A DNA stretch of 64,000 nt from JAUIAS01 sp030425395 (lineage in GTDB: Bacteria; Pseudomonadota; Alphaproteobacteria; Rhodobacterales; Rhodobacteraceae), in contig CP121336.1 in the NCBI GenBank assembly GCA_043553855.1, positions 2,666,001 through 2,730,000 on the forward strand, given 5' to 3'. The notes under the pieces are model-generated. The model had not been told where the DNA came from. It saw only the letters and a program-made list of their open reading frames with translations, and did not search any database. This document shows, one piece after another, positions 27,624-36,805 of the stretch. The translations under genes were made by a program, and so were the position numbers. Positions within the stretch are counted from its first letter, which is position 1. Every line of letters starts with the position of its first letter.

Positions 27624-29219
27624 CTACTGACCATAGAGGCGCAGTATCTCGTTGAGATCGTCCAGCGTGTTGGCCTCCTGCACCGGTTTGTCATGACGCC
27701 AACGGGCCATCCGGGGAAACCGAAGGGCAATGCCGGATTTGTGACGCGACGATGGCTGGATGCCTTCGAATGCAATTTCGAACACCAGTTTGGGCCGCAC
27801 CTGACGCACAGGACCAAAGCGTTGCAGGGTGTTTTTCTTGACCAACGCGGTGATCTTGCGGAACTCGGCATCGGTGAGCCCGGAATAGGCTTTGGTGAAT
27901 GGCACAAGGTCATTGCCCGACCAGACCGCAAAGGTGAAATCGGTATAAAGCGTGGCCCGTCGCCCATGACCTGCCTGCGCATAGATCATCACCGCGTCTA
28001 TTGTCAGCGGGTCCAGTTTCCATTTCCACCAATCGCCACGCTTGCGGCCGACCAGATAGGGCGCATCCTTGCGTTTGATCATCACCCCTTCGGCGCGGTG
28101 ATCGCGGGCCCGGTCGCGCAGTTGGGCCAGCGCGCTCCAATCCGCGAACGCAAGCGATGGTGACAGGCGCAGCGGGGCGTCTGGCGGCAAGGATCCGATC
28201 AGGCCGGCGAGCGCCGCGCGACGTTCATGAAACGGGCGCGCGCGGATATCCTGCCCGTCTTGTTCCAGCAGGTCATAGGCCAGCATCGTCACCGGTGCCT
28301 CGCGCAGCACGGATTTGGGAACGGATTTGCGTCCGATCCTTTTTTGCAGCGCCGAAAAGGGCATTGGCGCGGTGCCGTCCCAGGCCAGAATTTCACCGTC
28401 GATCACCGTGCCGTCGGGCAGGAAATCGCGGGCGCGGGCAAATTCGGGAAACCGGTCGGTCATCAGCTCTTCGCCCCGCGACCAGACAAAGTGATCCCCG
28501 GCGCGGGTGATCAGTTGACCGCGAAATCCATCCCATTTCCATTCCGCGTGCCACGCAAAGGGCTCACCCAGATCATCCGCCTCTCCGTCCAGACCATGGG
28601 CGAGGTAGAACGGATAGGGCCGCGACGCCGCAGCGGATGGGTCGTTGGCCTCAATCAGGCTGTGCCATGTCGTTGTCTCGGGCGTCCAATCGCCCATCAG
28701 GCGGTGGGCAAGGTCTGCCTCATCCCGGCCTGTGGCGCGGGCCAGCGCGCGGGTCATCAGTTTCTGGCTGACCCCGACGCGAAAACCTCCGGTGATCAGT
28801 TTGTTGAACAGGAACCGTTCGGATGTATCGAGCCGGTCCCACGCATCAAGAACAAAGGCTTTCCGGTCGGGTTCCGGTGCCTGCGAGATGCCGATCAGGG
28901 CGGTGATCCAACCGGCCAGATCGCTATCGGAATGTTGCGCCGCCGGGGGCAGGAACAGCGCGATGGTCTCGGCCAGATCGCCGACGATGGGATAACATTC
29001 CTCGAACAGCCACAACGGCTGGCCCGCGCGTTCCGCTGCCCATTCGCGCAGCCGCGCCGTGGTGATGACACGGCGTGGACGGCGGCCGGAAAACAGCGCA
29101 ATGGTCCACAGGCGGTCGGCCTCGCTGGCCCGAGTGAAGTAATCGGCAAGCGCGGTGATCTTGACGGTTGTGCGCGTGGTCTGGTCCAGTTGTTGGAAAA
29201 GGGCCGAAAACTGCTTCAT
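27624..29219 (-). CDS. ATP-dependent DNA ligase, damage-response associated
   Basis: A 531-residue ATP-dependent DNA ligase. The catalytic lysine is in EWKWDGFRGQL (about residue 227, motif KxDG); the oligonucleotide-binding domain lies at the C-terminus with WKWKLDPLTIDAV. An N-terminal DNA-binding domain precedes it. This is the ligase type usually found with an MBL-fold exonuclease, an Lhr-type helicase and a PdeM endonuclease. Here it overlaps the exonuclease stop (ATGA), but the helicase and PdeM are absent; pepF is downstream instead. Confidence 0.92.
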   Translation of the reverse strand: MKQFSALFQQLDQTTRTTVKITALADYFTRASEADRLWTIALFSGRRPRRVITTARLREWAAERAGQPLWLFEECYPIVGDLAETIALFLPPAAQHSDSDLAGWITALIGISQAPEPDRKAFVLDAWDRLDTSERFLFNKLITGGFRVGVSQKLMTRALARATGRDEADLAHRLMGDWTPETTTWHSLIEANDPSAAASRPYPFYLAHGLDGEADDLGEPFAWHAEWKWDGFRGQLITRAGDHFVWSRGEELMTDRFPEFARARDFLPDGTVIDGEILAWDGTAPMPFSALQKRIGRKSVPKSVLREAPVTMLAYDLLEQDGQDIRARPFHERRAALAGLIGSLPPDAPLRLSPSLAFADWSALAQLRDRARDHRAEGVMIKRKDAPYLVGRKRGDWWKWKLDPLTIDAVMIYAQAGHGRRATLYTDFTFAVWSGNDLVPFTKAYSGLTDAEFRKITALVKKNTLQRFGPVRQVRPKLVFEIAFEGIQPSSRHKSGIALRFPRMARWRHDKPVQEANTLDDLNEILRLYGQ

Positions 29220-30229
29220 GCGGTTTCCCCCGGATCAAGGGTTTCGCCCTCGAACTCGGTCGGGACCACCTGGACGTTCCAGCCGCATTCGTTCAGGTAG
29301 CGGGTGAAAATCTCGGTATAGCCGTGGGTGACATAAATATGTTCCGCACCGCTTCCCCGGATCGCCGTCAACAGGCCTGACCAGTCTGCGTGATCGGAAA
29401 TGACAAATCCGCGATCCGCTGCCCGCCTGCGCCGCACTCCGCGCAGCATCATCCATCCGCTTGCAAATCCGGTGGACACGCGCCCGAACCGCCGCGCCCA
29501 CGGGCTGCCAAAAGCGGCGGGTGTGGCCAGCACCAATGCCCCGGGATGATCGGCGGGCTTTAGACCGGGCGTGACAGGAACGGTTTCAGGCAGGTCAATG
29601 CCCTGCGCGCGCATCACGGCATTGGTGTTCTCCACCGCGCCATGGGTCAGGATTGGCCCGATATCCGTATCCAGCATCCGCAAGAGGCGCTGTGCCTTGC
29701 CCAAGGCATACGCGCCCAGCATCGGTGTTTGCCCCGCCACGATGCAGGCCCGCCACCAATCGTTGATTTCGTCGGCCACGCTATCCTGCGACGGCCAGCG
29801 AAACACGGGCAGGCCAAAGGTGCTTTCGGTCACGAAATGGGTGCATGATACGGGTTCGAACGGGGTGGACAGGCCATCGTCCGCCACCTTGTAATCGCCA
29901 GACACAACCCAGACCTCACCACCCCGTGCCACCCTGATCTGTGCCGATCCGGGAACGTGGCCCGCAGGGTGAAAGCTGACCTCGACGCCACCGATCTGAC
30001 GCGGCTCTCCATAGCGCAGGGTTTCAAGCGTGATAGTGCCCAGCCGGTGCCGGATAACCGGGGCCGCCAGATCGGTGCACAGGTAGGCCCCGTGCCCCGG
30101 CCGTGCGTGATCGGCGTGGCCGTGGGTGATCAGCGCCCGCGCAACGGGGCGCCACGGATCAATGTGAAATCCGCCCTGAGCGCAAAAAATGCCCTCTGGG
30201 GTAAAGGTCAAAAGCGGTTCGCGTGCCAT
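29216..30229 (-). CDS. Ligase-associated MBL-fold DNA exonuclease
   Basis: A 337-residue metallo-beta-lactamase/beta-CASP-type protein. The metal motif THGHADHARPGHG (HxHxDH) sits near residue 37 and a second cluster, FHPAGHVPGSAQIRV, near residue 110; SDHADWSGLL lies toward the end. The family is related to SNM1-type nucleases and is associated with the adjacent DNA ligase in damage response. It is the first gene of a two-gene operon with the ligase, overlapping its start by 4 bp. Confidence 0.9.
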   Translation of the reverse strand: MAREPLLTFTPEGIFCAQGGFHIDPWRPVARALITHGHADHARPGHGAYLCTDLAAPVIRHRLGTITLETLRYGEPRQIGGVEVSFHPAGHVPGSAQIRVARGGEVWVVSGDYKVADDGLSTPFEPVSCTHFVTESTFGLPVFRWPSQDSVADEINDWWRACIVAGQTPMLGAYALGKAQRLLRMLDTDIGPILTHGAVENTNAVMRAQGIDLPETVPVTPGLKPADHPGALVLATPAAFGSPWARRFGRVSTGFASGWMMLRGVRRRRAADRGFVISDHADWSGLLTAIRGSGAEHIYVTHGYTEIFTRYLNECGWNVQVVPTEFEGETLDPGETA

Positions 30230-30271
30230 GACGGGCAGGGTAGCGCGTCCGGCGCGGTGCGCCAGTCGTTA

Positions 30272-31213
30272 TCAGGATGCGGCGCTGAAATGCGCGGCCA
30301 TCTTGTCCATCACCCCGTCGCGCATGGCGGGTGCGTCCATTAGAACTTCGTGACGTCCGGTCGGCACGATCTCAAGACGTCCACGCGGCCAACGGCCCAT
30401 GCGGTCGTGGATGGCGGCAGGCGACACGATCGATTCGTCGCTGCCCAGAAAGGTCAGGCACGGCATATCCGGCGATGGGCGCGCGGCGAGCGCCTTGCAG
30501 TCCCTCAGCGCCTCGCTGAGCCAGCGCATGCTGGGTCCGCCAAGGCAAAGGTCAGGATAGGCCCCAAGCTGATCGCGCATCATCCGATACATTTCCGGAT
30601 CGTTGGTCAGGCTGTTGCCCTCGAATTCGGCGGATAGCACATAGGGGATCGCCTCTGTTGTAGGGGCAAGCCCGTTGTCCCGCCCGATCCGACGCGCCAC
30701 GCCGGTCAAGACCGAAATCAATGGGCGCATCGGGGCGGCCAGCAGAATATCCCACATCGGCCCGCTGAATGCGCAGGACGCAACCGGAACGCCTTCCATT
30801 ACGGCCCGCAAACCGATTGCTCCGCCCATGGAATGCCCCAAAAGGTGCCACGGGCGCGGCAATTGATGGGCCTCTGCGAGGTCAAGTGCTGCCCGCAAAT
30901 CGCGTTGAAAGTCGCGAAATTCATTTACATGCCCGATGCGGGCATCCTCCATCATCCGCTGCGCCAACCCTTGCCCGCGCCAGTCAATCGCCAGCGTCGC
31001 AAAGCCACGTTCGGCCATTCCGGCAGCAAAGATGCCGTATTTCTCGATATACTCGGTGCGTCCGGGCAACAGGATCACCGTGCCGGAGGCATCATCCTTG
31101 GGCCAGATGCCCACGCGAATGCGCACGCCATCATCGGCGTGCACCCAGTAGGCCGCCCCTGTTTCAGGGCCATGCGCGATGTCCGCGTGAAACGGGGCGG
31201 CCTCGGCGGCCAT
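30272..31213 (-). CDS. Alpha/beta hydrolase, lysophospholipase-like
   Basis: A 313-residue alpha/beta-fold hydrolase. The nucleophile elbow is HLLGHSMGGAIG (Ser near residue 131), an oxyanion-loop region is ILLPGRTEYIEKYG, and the probable acid and base are in FLGSDESIV and PTGRHEVLMD. It resembles monoacylglycerol lipase/lysophospholipase L2-type enzymes, but the substrate cannot be set from sequence. It overlaps the stop of the SCP2 gene by 1 bp, so the two are co-transcribed and may act on lipids together. Confidence 0.85.
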   Translation of the reverse strand: MAAEAAPFHADIAHGPETGAAYWVHADDGVRIRVGIWPKDDASGTVILLPGRTEYIEKYGIFAAGMAERGFATLAIDWRGQGLAQRMMEDARIGHVNEFRDFQRDLRAALDLAEAHQLPRPWHLLGHSMGGAIGLRAVMEGVPVASCAFSGPMWDILLAAPMRPLISVLTGVARRIGRDNGLAPTTEAIPYVLSAEFEGNSLTNDPEMYRMMRDQLGAYPDLCLGGPSMRWLSEALRDCKALAARPSPDMPCLTFLGSDESIVSPAAIHDRMGRWPRGRLEIVPTGRHEVLMDAPAMRDGVMDKMAAHFSAAS

Positions 31214-31503
31214 CAGGCCAGAACCGAAGCGAGCTGCATCGCCATACCCATATCGCCGTCAACGCTCAGCTTGCCGGACATGAAGGCGCTGGTGGGGTTC
31301 ATCTCGCCTTCGAAGATCGCGCGGAACGTATCCATATCGGCGGTCAGGGTGACGTCGGTTTCTTCGTCGGCGATACGTGCGCCGCTGGCGTCGAGAACCA
31401 CCGCGCCTTCGCCCGAGATCACGAACTTGGCGCTTCCGCTAAAGCTCCCGTCGGCAAGTTTTTGGTTCAGCTCTTCGGCTGCGCGGCTCAGAAATTCGCT
31501 CAT
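31213..31503 (-). CDS. SCP2 sterol-binding domain protein
   Basis: A 96-residue single-domain protein. FVISGEGAVVLDASG, TADMDTFRAIFEGEMNPTSA and FMSGKLSVDGDMGMAMQLA match the SCP2 lipid-transfer fold. The ATG at 31503 is chosen to match typical starts (MSEFLS). It likely binds acyl lipids in the cytoplasm. It is first in an operon with the alpha/beta hydrolase. Confidence 0.9.
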   Translation of the reverse strand: MSEFLSRAAEELNQKLADGSFSGSAKFVISGEGAVVLDASGARIADEETDVTLTADMDTFRAIFEGEMNPTSAFMSGKLSVDGDMGMAMQLASVLA

Positions 31504-31574
31504 GGTCGTCCTCTCGCATTGGTGACACGCGGCGGGGTGGATTTCGCGGCGCATCGCGTTACACTTGAACTGTT

Positions 31575-32144
31575 ATGGTCATACTCGGACGCAATCTCAA
31601 ACATATCGTGGCGGCAACCGTGGTTGCGGCGCTTTTTTCTGTGCCGGTTGCCGCTCAGCAGGCCGACAGCACCGATCCGGTCGAACTTCTTGAGCGTTTG
31701 GCAACCGCCGACCCCAAGGAGGCGATGCGAATTGATCGCCAGTTGCGCGCGGTCTGGAGCAAATCCGGCTCGGCGGCGATGGATCTTCTTCTCAAGCGCG
31801 GGCGCGATGCGATGGAGGTCGGCGACACCGAAGCCGCCATCGAACACTTTACCGCGCTGACCGATCACGCCCCCGATTTTGCCGAAGGCTGGACATCGCG
31901 GGCCGCGGCCTATTTCGCGATTGATCTGTACGGACCCGCCGTTGCCGATCTGGAACGCGCACTGGCGCTGAACCCGCATGACTACAACGCGATCTTCGGG
32001 CTTGCCTCCATTCTGGAAACCTTTGGCGACAAGCCCCGCGCCTATGAGGCCTACAGGCGGGTTCAGTCTATACATCCCCACCACGAGGATGTAGCACCCG
32101 CCCTCGAACGCCTGCGCCCGCAGGTGGAAGGGACGACGCTCTAG
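31575..32144 (+). CDS. Periplasmic TPR-repeat protein
   Basis: A 189-residue protein with a signal peptide (cleavage near AAQQ, residue 28) and tetratricopeptide repeats: GRDAMEVGDTEAAIEHFTAL, AEGWTSRAAAYFAIDLYGPA and a third around AIFGLASILETFGDKPRAY. Probably a periplasmic scaffold; partner unknown. It is divergent from the SCP2 gene with 71 bp between starts and precedes the helicase gene on the same strand. Confidence 0.82.
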   Translation: MVILGRNLKHIVAATVVAALFSVPVAAQQADSTDPVELLERLATADPKEAMRIDRQLRAVWSKSGSAAMDLLLKRGRDAMEVGDTEAAIEHFTALTDHAPDFAEGWTSRAAAYFAIDLYGPAVADLERALALNPHDYNAIFGLASILETFGDKPRAYEAYRRVQSIHPHHEDVAPALERLRPQVEGTTL

Positions 32145-32218
32145 CGTTTTCAACATGGCCCTGAGACGGGCGGGTAACGGCATCGGACCAGACCAAACAG
32201 GGGCCAGAGGGAACAATC

Positions 32219-35152
32219 GTGACCGCACATGCGCGCATCGCGGCCGTTTTGGGCCCGACCAATACCGGCAAGACCCATTACGCCATTGAACGGATGCTGG
32301 GTCATCGCACCGGCGTGATTGGCCTGCCGCTGCGATTGCTGGCGCGCGAGGTCTATGATCGCATCGTGGGACTGCGCGGCCCGTCCGTGGTGGCGTTGGT
32401 CACCGGCGAGGAACGTATCGTGCCACCGCGCGCGAAATACTGGGTCTGCACGGTCGAAGCGATGCCCGAAGGCATGGGGGCCGATTTTCTGGCCATCGAC
32501 GAAATCCAGCTTTGCGCCGATCCCGAACGCGGACATGTGTTCACAGACCGCCTGCTGCGGGCGCGCGGCCTGAATGAAACCCTGTTCCTTGGATCCGACA
32601 CCATGCGCGGCCCGATTTCCGCGCTGGTCCCCGAGGCCCAGTTCATCCGGCGCGAGCGGATGAGCCAGCTGACCTATTCAGGGTCGAAAAAGATCAGCCG
32701 CATGCCCCCGCGCAGCGCGATCGTCGGGTTTTCCGTCGATAACGTCTATGCCATCGCCGAACTGCTGCGCCGCCAAAAGGGCGGGGCTGCTGTGGTGATG
32801 GGCGCGCTCAGCCCGCGGACACGCAATGCACAGGTCGAGCTCTATCAAAACGGCGAGGTGGATTACCTTGTGGCGACCGATGCCATCGGTATGGGGCTGA
32901 ACCTCGATATCGACCACGTGGCGTTTTCGTCTGTAACCAAGTTCGACGGGCGGCGGATGCGGCCTCTGGCCCCGAACGAACTGGCCCAGATCGCGGGGCG
33001 CGCGGGCCGGGGAATGGCGCATGGCACCTTTGGTGTCACCGGCGAAGCGCGCCCGCTGGATGATGAGGTGGCTCAGGCGATCATGGATCACCGGTTTACC
33101 CCTCTTAAAAAGTTGAACTGGCGCAACGCGGCATTGTCCTTTGGATCGCTGGACCGATTGATCGACACGCTTGAGGTCGCACCGCAGGGCGAACACCTTC
33201 TCAAAGCGCGCGAGGCGGACGATCTGATTGCTCTCAAATCGCTGGCCGGTTCGGCCGAGGTCGCGGCGCGCTGCACCGATGGCAAAAGCGTCCGCCTGCT
33301 GTGGGATGTGTGCCGAATCCCCGATTTCCGCGGCATCAGCCAAGGTGAACACGCGGGCCTTCTGGAGACGATTTTCACGCATCTGTTCGAACGCGGCGCG
33401 GTGCCGGACGATTTCATGGCCCGCCAGATCAAACGAATTGACCGAACCGATGGCGATATTGATGCACTCAGCAAGCGTTTGGCCTATATCCGCACGTGGA
33501 CATATGTCGCGCAGCGCAATGGCTGGGTGCGTGACGAAACCCATTGGCGCGACGTCAGCCGCGCTGTAGAAGACAGGGTATCAGATGCGCTGCACGAGCG
33601 CCTGACTCAAAGATTTGTGGATCGGCGCACGTCCGTGTTGCTGCGCCGGCTCAAGCAGAAGGAGGCCCTTTTGGCCGATGTGAATGACAAGGGTGAGGTG
33701 ACCGTCGAAGGTGAATTCGTCGGACGGCTCGAAGGATTCCGGTTCAACCAGGACAAAAGCGCGTCAGGGGCCGAGGCCAAGACGCTCAAGGCGGCATCGC
33801 TGCAGGCGCTGGCACCGCAGTTCCATCTGCGTGCCGACAGGTTCTATAACGCACCGGACACCGAAATCGACTTTACCGAACAGGGTGGGTTGATGTGGGG
33901 CGATCAGGCCGTTGGCAAGCTGGTTGCCGGGGCTACCCCGATGAAGCCCCAGATCACGGTTTTCGTGGATGAGGCCGCAGGCCCCGATGTCGAGCAAAAG
34001 GTGCAGCGCCGCCTCCAGCATTTCATCGACCGCAAGATCGCCGCATTGTTCGAACCTCTCCTTGCGATGGAACGCGACGAGGCCCTGACCGGGCTGGCGC
34101 GCGGCTTTGCCTTTCGCATGATCGAAGGCCTGGGCATCCTGCCGCGTCGCGACGTCGCGGATGATGTCAAGGCGCTGGATCAGGACGCGCGCGGCGCATT
34201 GCGCAAGCATGGCATCCGCTTTGGCCAATATACCATCTTTGTGCCGGTGCTTCTCAAGCCTGCACCGACGCGGTTGCGTCTGGTGCTGTGGTCGCTGGCG
34301 CAGGGGTTGGATGAATTTCCCGAATCCCCCCCGCCGGGTCTGGTCACAGTGCCCAGCCAAAAGGACGCGCCCGAAGGGGCGCAGGCGATGTCCGGGTATT
34401 TTGCCGCCGGTGAGCGTGCGATCCGTATCGACATGCTGGAACGGCTGGCGGACATGCTGCGCGGCGAAGACAGTCGCGGCGGGTTCGAAGCCAAGGCCGA
34501 CATGCTGTCGATCACCGGTATGACGCTGGAACAGTTCGCTGACCTGATGCAGGGGCTTGGCTATGCCGCCGAGCGCGGCGAGCGCGCCAAGATCAAGGCC
34601 CCTGAAGCCGCGCCACAGGCCGACGCGACGGCATCAACCGAGACGCCGGCAGAAACCGGGGCAGAAGCTGCGGCAGAAGCTGCGGCAGAACCTGCGGATG
34701 ACGCGGAGCCAAGGACCGAAGCCGAAACAACGGAAACCCCAGCCACGCCCGTGATCGAAGAACCCGTGGCCGAAGAACCCGTGACCGAAGAACCCGTTTC
34801 CGAAACGGCAGAGGACACCCCCGCAGAGCAAGCCGCCGAAACACCGGCAGATGCTCCTGAAACCGAGGTCTTCTTTACCTTCACCTGGTCGCGCAAACCC
34901 GCAGGCAAGGCGCGCGGCGGTGCCGGTCGCGGCAAGCCCCGTCAGGGTGGCAACCGAAGCGATGGCGGCGCTCCGCGCGACGGCAAACGCGGCGGCGGCA
35001 AACAGGGTGGCCCGCGTGGTGGAAAACCGGGGGCCAAACCCGGTCAGCAAGGGGTCAAGACGTTCTCGTCCCGTCCTCCGCGCAAGGAAAAGCCGATTGA
35101 TCCCGACAACCCGTTCGCCGCAGCCCTCATGGGGCTCAAGACCGACAAGTGA
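32219..35152 (+). CDS. SUV3-like RNA/DNA helicase with acidic and RG-rich tail
   Basis: A 977-residue SF2 helicase. Walker A is LGPTNTGKTHYA (residues 10-21), the Walker B box reads DEIQ, and motif VI is QIAGRAGRG. The core resembles the mitochondrial SUV3 and alphaproteobacterial SUV3-like helicases that act with RNA degradation. Residues ~790-880 are low complexity, with repeated EPVAEEPVTEEPV, and ~895-960 are rich in Arg, Gly and Lys (RGG-like), suggesting RNA or protein contacts. The start is GTG at 32219. It overlaps the next gene's start by 4 bp. Confidence 0.9.
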   Translation: MTAHARIAAVLGPTNTGKTHYAIERMLGHRTGVIGLPLRLLAREVYDRIVGLRGPSVVALVTGEERIVPPRAKYWVCTVEAMPEGMGADFLAIDEIQLCADPERGHVFTDRLLRARGLNETLFLGSDTMRGPISALVPEAQFIRRERMSQLTYSGSKKISRMPPRSAIVGFSVDNVYAIAELLRRQKGGAAVVMGALSPRTRNAQVELYQNGEVDYLVATDAIGMGLNLDIDHVAFSSVTKFDGRRMRPLAPNELAQIAGRAGRGMAHGTFGVTGEARPLDDEVAQAIMDHRFTPLKKLNWRNAALSFGSLDRLIDTLEVAPQGEHLLKAREADDLIALKSLAGSAEVAARCTDGKSVRLLWDVCRIPDFRGISQGEHAGLLETIFTHLFERGAVPDDFMARQIKRIDRTDGDIDALSKRLAYIRTWTYVAQRNGWVRDETHWRDVSRAVEDRVSDALHERLTQRFVDRRTSVLLRRLKQKEALLADVNDKGEVTVEGEFVGRLEGFRFNQDKSASGAEAKTLKAASLQALAPQFHLRADRFYNAPDTEIDFTEQGGLMWGDQAVGKLVAGATPMKPQITVFVDEAAGPDVEQKVQRRLQHFIDRKIAALFEPLLAMERDEALTGLARGFAFRMIEGLGILPRRDVADDVKALDQDARGALRKHGIRFGQYTIFVPVLLKPAPTRLRLVLWSLAQGLDEFPESPPPGLVTVPSQKDAPEGAQAMSGYFAAGERAIRIDMLERLADMLRGEDSRGGFEAKADMLSITGMTLEQFADLMQGLGYAAERGERAKIKAPEAAPQADATASTETPAETGAEAAAEAAAEPADDAEPRTEAETTETPATPVIEEPVAEEPVTEEPVSETAEDTPAEQAAETPADAPETEVFFTFTWSRKPAGKARGGAGRGKPRQGGNRSDGGAPRDGKRGGGKQGGPRGGKPGAKPGQQGVKTFSSRPPRKEKPIDPDNPFAAALMGLKTDK

Positions 35153-35529
35153 CCGAGGCGGCCACCGGTGAGCGTCTGCGCATCGACAAATGGCTTTGGC
35201 AGGCGCGGTTCTTCAAGACCCGCAGCCTGGCCGCCAAGGTGGTGTCGGGCGGGCATCTGCGCGTCAATGGCGACAAGATCGACAAACCGGCCCGCAATGT
35301 CGGGCCGGACGATGTTCTGACATTTGCGCAAGGCCGGGATATTCGGGTGGTGCGCATTCTGGCCATCGGCACCCGGCGTGGCCCCGCCCCCGAGGCGCAG
35401 GCCCTTTACGAGGACCTGTCACCGCCCAAGGCAGATGTTCCAAAGAACCCGCGATATGATGGAAAAGGTCGCCCGACCAAAAAGGACCGGCGGCAGATTG
35501 ACCTTTCTCACGGTCAGACGCTTGATTGA
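35149..35529 (+). CDS. S4-domain RNA-binding protein (Hsp15-like)
   Basis: A 126-residue protein with an N-terminal S4 domain: RIDKWLWQARFFKTRSLAAK and GGHLRVNGDKIDKPARNV. A basic C-terminal tail (GKGRPTKKDRRQ) resembles Hsp15-like ribosome-associated proteins that rescue stalled 50S subunits. The GTG start overlaps the helicase TGA (GTGA), giving a coupled helicase/RNA-binding pair. Confidence 0.9.
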   Translation: MTEAATGERLRIDKWLWQARFFKTRSLAAKVVSGGHLRVNGDKIDKPARNVGPDDVLTFAQGRDIRVVRILAIGTRRGPAPEAQALYEDLSPPKADVPKNPRYDGKGRPTKKDRRQIDLSHGQTLD

Positions 35530-35580
35530 CCTTGCGGGCTGGATTAGCTACTGCGCAACCGCCCTGAGAGAGAGCCGAAG

Positions 35581-35919
35581 ATGACCTATATCGTCAATGA
35601 CAACTGCATCGCATGCAAATTTACCGATTGCGTCGAGGTCTGCCCCGTGGACTGTTTCTATGAGGGTGAGAACATGCTGGTGATTCATCCCGACGAATGC
35701 ATCGACTGCGGTGTTTGCGAACCGGAATGCCCGGCGGATGCGATCCGCCCTGACACAGAGCCGGAGGCGGAGAAATGGGTTGAATTCAACCGCAAATACT
35801 CCGAGCTGTGGCCCGTGATCGTGACCAAGAAAGAACCGCTTCCGGACGCCGAAGAGCGTGACGGCGAACCGGGCAAGCTGGAAAAGTATTTTTCCGAGGC
35901 CCCCGGCGAGGGCGGCTAG
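35581..35919 (+). CDS. fdxA: 7Fe ferredoxin
   Basis: A 112-residue FdxA-type ferredoxin. The cluster motifs CIACKFTDCVEVCPVDC and CIDCGVCEPECP supply ligands for a [3Fe-4S] and a [4Fe-4S] cluster. The C-terminal helix (about residues 60-110) is the extension typical of this group. It transfers electrons in the cytoplasm. The position between the S4 gene and carD is conserved in related genomes. Confidence 0.95.
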   Translation: MTYIVNDNCIACKFTDCVEVCPVDCFYEGENMLVIHPDECIDCGVCEPECPADAIRPDTEPEAEKWVEFNRKYSELWPVIVTKKEPLPDAEERDGEPGKLEKYFSEAPGEGG

Positions 35920-35987
35920 GAGCGATTCGCTCCCGCAGCAGAGATGTCGCGGGATACAGGATGGCGCAAACCGGATATGATCCCGAC

Positions 35988-36011
35988 AAACCCCTTATTT
36001 TCAAGGGGTTT
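35988..36011 (+). terminator. Stem-loop after fdxA, probable terminator
   Basis: AAACCCCTT and AAGGGGTTT form a perfect 9-bp stem with loop ATTTTC. An outer stem CCCGACAA (35982-35989) with TTGTCGGG (36022-36029) could compete or extend it. The T run is short, so termination strength is uncertain. The whole fdxA-carD gap (35920-36226) holds no gene; besides this it contains a repeat copy and probably the carD promoter. Confidence 0.6.
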
Positions 36012-36102
36012 CGTCCGGCTTGTCGGGCATGACCTTTCGAGCCGGTGATTTTTGTGTTATATTCACCATACAGAAGATGGCAACGGAAAGGTCCGTTTGG
36101 TT

Positions 36103-36139
36103 CCGGGGGCGCTCCCGGAGGTTTTCGCAGAAGACAAGG
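36103..36139 (+). repeat. Diverged copy of the dispersed GC-rich repeat
   Basis: CCGGGGGCGCTCCCGG palindrome is followed by AGGTTTTCGC and AGAAGACAAGG. It fits the palindrome-then-TTT-then-AGAAG architecture of the other copies but has GTTTT instead of TATTT. It lies upstream of carD. Confidence 0.45.
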
Positions 36140-36226
36140 CGTATGTCGGGCCTGTAATTTGGCCCGCACGTATTTTTGTCGTCTGCGTTTCCTTGACCGG
36201 ACTTTCCCCATGAAGGAACGACGTGA

Positions 36227-36739
36227 ATGACGAAATCGAAGAAGCATGAATTCCGCCCCAACGATTACGTGGTCTATCCGGCGCACGGTGTCGGCCAGAT
36301 CGTGTCGATCGAAGAACAGGAGGTGGCCGGCATCTCGCTGGAACTGTTCGTGATTTCGTTCGAAAAGGACAAGATGACGTTGCGGGTGCCCACCAACAAG
36401 GCCACCGAGATCGGGATGCGGTCGCTGAGCAGCCCGGATGTCATCACCAAGGCAATGACCACTCTCAAGGGCAAGGCCAAGGTCAAGCGGGCCATGTGGT
36501 CGCGCCGCGCGCAGGAATACGAACAAAAGATCAACTCGGGCGATCTGATCGCAATTGCCGAAGTGGTCCGCGACCTGCACCGCGCCGATGATCAGCGCGA
36601 GCAGAGCTATTCCGAACGCCAGCTCTACGAAGCCGCTCTTGAGCGTTTGACCCGTGAAGTTGCCGCCGTCAGCGGCACCGACGAAACCGCGGCTGGCCGT
36701 CAGGTTGATGAGGTTCTGACCTCGCGCGTTGCGGCCTGA
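36227..36739 (+). CDS. carD: CarD-family transcription regulator
   Basis: A 170-residue CarD/CdnL-type protein that binds the RNA polymerase beta subunit and stabilises open complexes. The N-terminal RNAP-interaction domain has DYVVYPAHGVGQIVSIEEQE; the C-terminal helical domain contains MWSRRAQEYEQKINSGD and RQLYEAALERLTREVA. Length is typical for alphaproteobacteria. An intrinsic terminator follows. Confidence 0.95.
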   Translation: MTKSKKHEFRPNDYVVYPAHGVGQIVSIEEQEVAGISLELFVISFEKDKMTLRVPTNKATEIGMRSLSSPDVITKAMTTLKGKAKVKRAMWSRRAQEYEQKINSGDLIAIAEVVRDLHRADDQREQSYSERQLYEAALERLTREVAAVSGTDETAAGRQVDEVLTSRVAA

Positions 36740-36774
36740 ACCGGCCCACGCGGAACGGAAGCTGGATGAAACTG

Positions 36775-36803
36775 CCGCGCGCCTGAATGGGCGCGCGGTT
36801 TTT
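36775..36803 (+). terminator. Intrinsic terminator of carD
   Basis: CCGCGCGCC (36775-36783) pairs with GGCGCGCGG (36790-36798) around a TGAATG loop, followed by five T. It ends 3 bp before the stop of the convergent cobS gene. Confidence 0.9.
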
Positions 36804-36805
36804 CG

